Assembly: GCA_041740995.1 (NCBI GenBank)
Contig: JBGSKY010000094.1
Location: 25,947 to 89,946, forward strand
DNA: 64,000 nucleotides
Source of the DNA: JBGSKY01 sp041740995
GTDB taxonomy: Bacteria; Planctomycetota; Planctomycetia; Pirellulales; Pirellulaceae
Reading direction: 5' to 3'
Shown here: positions 61,764 to 64,000 of the stretch, in pieces
Layout: each line of letters begins with the position of its first letter
How positions within the stretch are numbered: the stretch's first letter is position 1
Notes under the pieces: model-generated
Database searches by the model: none
What the model saw: the letters and a program-made list of their open reading frames with translations, nothing else
Told to the model about the DNA's origin: nothing
Program-made: the position numbers and the translations under genes

Positions 61764-62594
61764 TCAAACGTCAGCCGCTTCACGGCAGCACAAGTGCGAT
61801 CGAAGGCTCACCCAAAACCCGACGCTGATCGCAATAAGCAGCAAGCTTTCAGGCTCCGGTATCGCCACGGGCGTGTATTCAATCAACAGAGTCGGGCCGC
61901 CAATTGATTCGCTGCTGGAGAATTGTTTCGAAGATCGCCCGACCGTTTCATCACCGATAATGAACCAACCGAAATTTGCCGACGGGTTGTCTAGCCACAT
62001 CTGAACGTCACCGGCCAGCGCTGCCGATTGCCACGTAAAAATTTGATCGATGCCAAAATCATCAACGACTAACGTCGAAGCACTGGCAATCGGATCGAAA
62101 TCGCCTCCAGCGGAGTTCCATGCTGGACTAGCGACTGGGGCTGCTGGTTCAAAAAATCGGTATAGCCAAGTCGCGTCGTTCTGTGTCGCCGCGCTGCCTT
62201 GGCCACCGACGGAGAACGAAGTGCCCTGGCCCCAATCGGCATTTGCACGATGCAGCGCAACTGATCGGTCACCGTTGTTACCCATCGTCTCGGTCATGCT
62301 TAACGAGACGCTGTTGATGATCGACGGTTGGCTTATAGCGGTAGCGATGTCGAAAAAAATCAATCCGCGGCGGATGCTAATGGTTGCCGGACCGCTGCCG
62401 TCTTGGTTGGTTCGACCGGCAGTCAGTGGCCCTGCCGCGTTGCTCCGTTGCGTCGCGGTATCGGTGCTTTGATAAAGTGTATTATCACGACTGGCAGCGA
62501 TTGAAATAATTTCGGCTCGGCAATGATTCGCAAAATTGCACACAAGCAAAGCAACGTGCCATCGCAATAAGTTTGGAGCTGACCAAAAAAACAT
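61764..62594 (-). CDS. PEP-CTERM protein with DNRLRE-like domain
   Basis: This secreted protein has 276 residues from ATG 62594 (TTG 62606 would add four). A signal peptide (LLRWHVALLVCNFANHCRA) leads to a DNRLRE-type beta domain, opening with ASRDNTLYQS and showing GLIFFDIATAI and ADWGQGTSF (about 20-245). The C-terminal tail is the exosortase signal: IPEPESLLL, a hydrophobic helix, then a basic end (SLRSHLCCR). It is a probable substrate of the exosortase at 8639-10306. It is paired with the DUF1559 gene. Confidence 0.82.
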   Translation of the reverse strand: MFFWSAPNLLRWHVALLVCNFANHCRAEIISIAASRDNTLYQSTDTATQRSNAAGPLTAGRTNQDGSGPATISIRRGLIFFDIATAISQPSIINSVSLSMTETMGNNGDRSVALHRANADWGQGTSFSVGGQGSAATQNDATWLYRFFEPAAPVASPAWNSAGGDFDPIASASTLVVDDFGIDQIFTWQSAALAGDVQMWLDNPSANFGWFIIGDETVGRSSKQFSSSESIGGPTLLIEYTPVAIPEPESLLLIAISVGFWVSLRSHLCCREAADV

Positions 62595-62983
62595 GACGCG
62601 ACGCAAAAAGGGTTCTTGATTGGAACAAAGGTTTGCTGAACAACCGACTAAACGAATTTATTGCTCTTCACTGAATCGTTTGAATCTCGTCCTGGGAATT
62701 GATCAGGGCGAGATTTGCCGATTCAAAAAGGCTCGAACAGTATCGCAAAATACGCATGCATCGTATCATGAAAAAAGCCGAAGGTGACGGAAAACGATTG
62801 GTATTCATATAACCACATTTTCCCAAAATCTTGCCAGAAGCGAAATAAAATGCCAAGCCTGTGCCCCCATTTTTCAAAGCAATGCAGATTGGCCAGAGTA
62901 TGCGGCAGCTTTGCCGAAAGCTTAATTTTCCGATAAGCTATCAACTAATTCCAATTGAGGTGAGGCTTCTTTAAGGTACATTC
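62595..62983. other. Divergent gap with a long imperfect hairpin
   Basis: This gap of about 390 bases separates the PEP-CTERM gene (-) from the DUF808 gene (+). No coding frame is convincing. Apart from the hairpin at 62672-62725, I saw no clear -35/-10 pair. Confidence 0.5.
62672..62725. repeat. Extended stem-loop upstream of the PEP-CTERM gene
   Basis: Inner arms AATCTCGTCCTG (62683-62694) and CAGGGCGAGATT (62704-62715) pair over 12 positions with one G-U type mismatch around a 9-base loop. After a small internal loop, outer arms TGAATCG (62672-62678) and CGATTCA (62719-62725) pair perfectly. The whole could be a structured leader, a small RNA, or a dispersed repeat. Confidence 0.6.
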
Positions 62984-63982
62984 ATGGCCAGTGGCTTGCT
63001 GCTCTTGCTCGACGACATCACGTCGGTTTTGGATGACGTTGCGACGCTGACCAAAGTTGCCGTGAAAAAAACGTCGGGCGTTCTAGGCGATGACCTGGCT
63101 TTAAATGCCCAGCAAGTTTCTGGCGTTGCGGCCAATCGCGAACTGCCGATTGTTTGGGCGGTAGCAAAAGGATCATTCATCAATAAAGCGATCTTGGTCC
63201 CGTCTGCGATCTTGCTCAGTCAGTTCGCATCGTGGTCGATAACGCCGCTGCTAATAGTCGGCGGAGCTTACCTGTGCTTCGAAGGTGTAGAGAAACTAGT
63301 CCACAACTATCTGCACAAAAAACATCATAATGAACATACGGCCACTGAGATCGAAACGCAGGCTGATAGCGTTCCCGAAGTGCCATCGGATGCCAGCCAG
63401 ATTCGGACGTTGGAAAAATCAAAAATCTCAGGCGCAATCCGAACGGACTTCATTCTTTCTGCTGAAATCGTCGTCATCACGCTGGGCTCGGTTGCTGGTG
63501 CAGATCTTTGGACGAGGATCGGCGTGTTGGTCACGATCGCGATTTTAATGACCGTGGGAGTTTACGGACTGGTCGCCGGAATCGTAAAACTGGACGACCT
63601 TGGCGGTTGGCTGCTTGCAAGCAAGTCGTCCGGGTTTGGCGGTTCGATCGCTCGGAAGCTAGGCTACTTTTTATTGCTGGCCACGCCTTATCTGATGACC
63701 TTTTTGTCGATCGCGGGCACCGCTGCAATGTTTTTGGTCGGGGGCGGCATAGTTCTGCATGGCATTGAGCCATTGCATCACTGGATCGAACATTATCTTG
63801 AACCATTACGGCATGTCGGACAGTTTGGTGCGCTAGCTGAAACGTTCGTGACGATGCTGATTCAAGCGACGATCGGGGTGATCGTTGGTGCGATCGTGCT
63901 AGCCGTTGTTGCCGCAGCCAAGCAAATTTGGTCAAGGCGAAGTAACTCGCACCAAACCTCGGTGAACATAACAGAAAAGTAG
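62984..63982 (+). CDS. DUF808 (YedI-like) inner-membrane protein
   Basis: This 332-residue protein begins with MASGLLLLLDDITSVLDDVA, then KKTSGVLGDDLALNAQQVSG, the opening blocks of DUF808/YedI. Several membrane helices follow (about 75-105, 160-180, 186-205, 225-260 and 290-315), with VGGAYLCFEGVEKLVH as a further family block and WIEHYLEPLRH near 265. The biochemical role is unknown in all members; transport has been suggested by topology. An acidic/polar insert lies at residues 112-140. Confidence 0.88.
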   Translation: MASGLLLLLDDITSVLDDVATLTKVAVKKTSGVLGDDLALNAQQVSGVAANRELPIVWAVAKGSFINKAILVPSAILLSQFASWSITPLLIVGGAYLCFEGVEKLVHNYLHKKHHNEHTATEIETQADSVPEVPSDASQIRTLEKSKISGAIRTDFILSAEIVVITLGSVAGADLWTRIGVLVTIAILMTVGVYGLVAGIVKLDDLGGWLLASKSSGFGGSIARKLGYFLLLATPYLMTFLSIAGTAAMFLVGGGIVLHGIEPLHHWIEHYLEPLRHVGQFGALAETFVTMLIQATIGVIVGAIVLAVVAAAKQIWSRRSNSHQTSVNITEK

Positions 63983-64000
63983 GCCAGGAACTGTCCTGGC
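63983..64000. repeat. Palindrome directly after the DUF808 gene, cut by window end
   Basis: GCCAGGA-ACTG-TCCTGGC forms a perfect 7-bp stem immediately after the stop codon. It may extend beyond the window. It could be a terminator stem or part of a dispersed GGACAG-type repeat. Confidence 0.55.

Overview
The window looks like chromosomal DNA of a planctomycete, most likely a Pirellula/Rhodopirellula-type marine or freshwater member. This is inferred from gene content: two pairs of DUF1549/DUF1553 cytochrome-like proteins with DUF1501 proteins, a DUF1559 prepilin-like protein, a PEP-CTERM protein and a planctomycete-type exosortase fused to an EpsI-like domain, a Tat-exported Gfo/Idh/MocA oxidoreductase, a DUF1570-like protein, and a sulfatase remnant. 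Base composition is near 50 percent GC by eye. Shine-Dalgarno sites are weak and TTG or GTG starts are frequent. I saw no rRNA, tRNA, CRISPR array or intact insertion sequence.

Region 1 (1-13.4 kb, all +) is an exopolysaccharide or O-antigen locus. It holds FkbM and other methyltransferases, a Wzx-like flippase, a Wzy-like polymerase, two GT4 and one GT2 glycosyltransferases, a CDP-paratose-2-epimerase-like SDR enzyme and a WcaF-like acetyltransferase. An exosortase and a membrane-anchored helical protein follow. The locus ends in a decayed sulfatase and about 700 bases without genes.

Region 2 (14.7-21.7 kb) is a reductive pyrimidine degradation cluster: a PreA-like dihydropyrimidine dehydrogenase, a beta-alanine-type class III aminotransferase, an NCS2 permease and a beta-ureidopropionase-like amidase on the minus strand. 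A divergent CoA-acylating (methyl)malonate-semialdehyde dehydrogenase completes the route to acetyl-CoA. Dihydropyrimidinase and the PreT partner are not in the window.

Region 3 (21.7-41.2 kb) holds planctomycete surface and catabolic genes: a DUF1570/LRR protein, an M13 metallopeptidase, two head-to-head DUF1501-DUF1553 pairs, an SGNH hydrolase, a small lipoprotein, purC, a very large secreted protein of unknown function and a xylose-isomerase-like TIM-barrel protein.

Region 4 (41.2-47.4 kb, +) is the most interesting part. It is a compact type VII secretion-like module: a TPR protein, two tiny WXG100-like proteins with W-R-D instead of W-x-G, a coiled-coil protein between them, and a 1,328-residue EssC/EccC-like FtsK/SpoIIIE ATPase with a two-helix membrane anchor. 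None of the other usual ESX membrane subunits is present.

Region 5 (47.7-58.3 kb) holds a soluble histidine kinase, an orphan Wzt-like ABC ATPase, mtnB, and a complete minus-strand suf operon in the order sufR-like, C, B, D, T, GNAT, U, S. The operon has a candidate SufR-type operator at its promoter and a long palindromic repeat after the regulator.

Region 6 (58.6-64 kb) holds a MocA-family oxidoreductase, apt, a DUF1559/PEP-CTERM pair and a DUF808 membrane protein, with several palindromic intergenic repeats between them.
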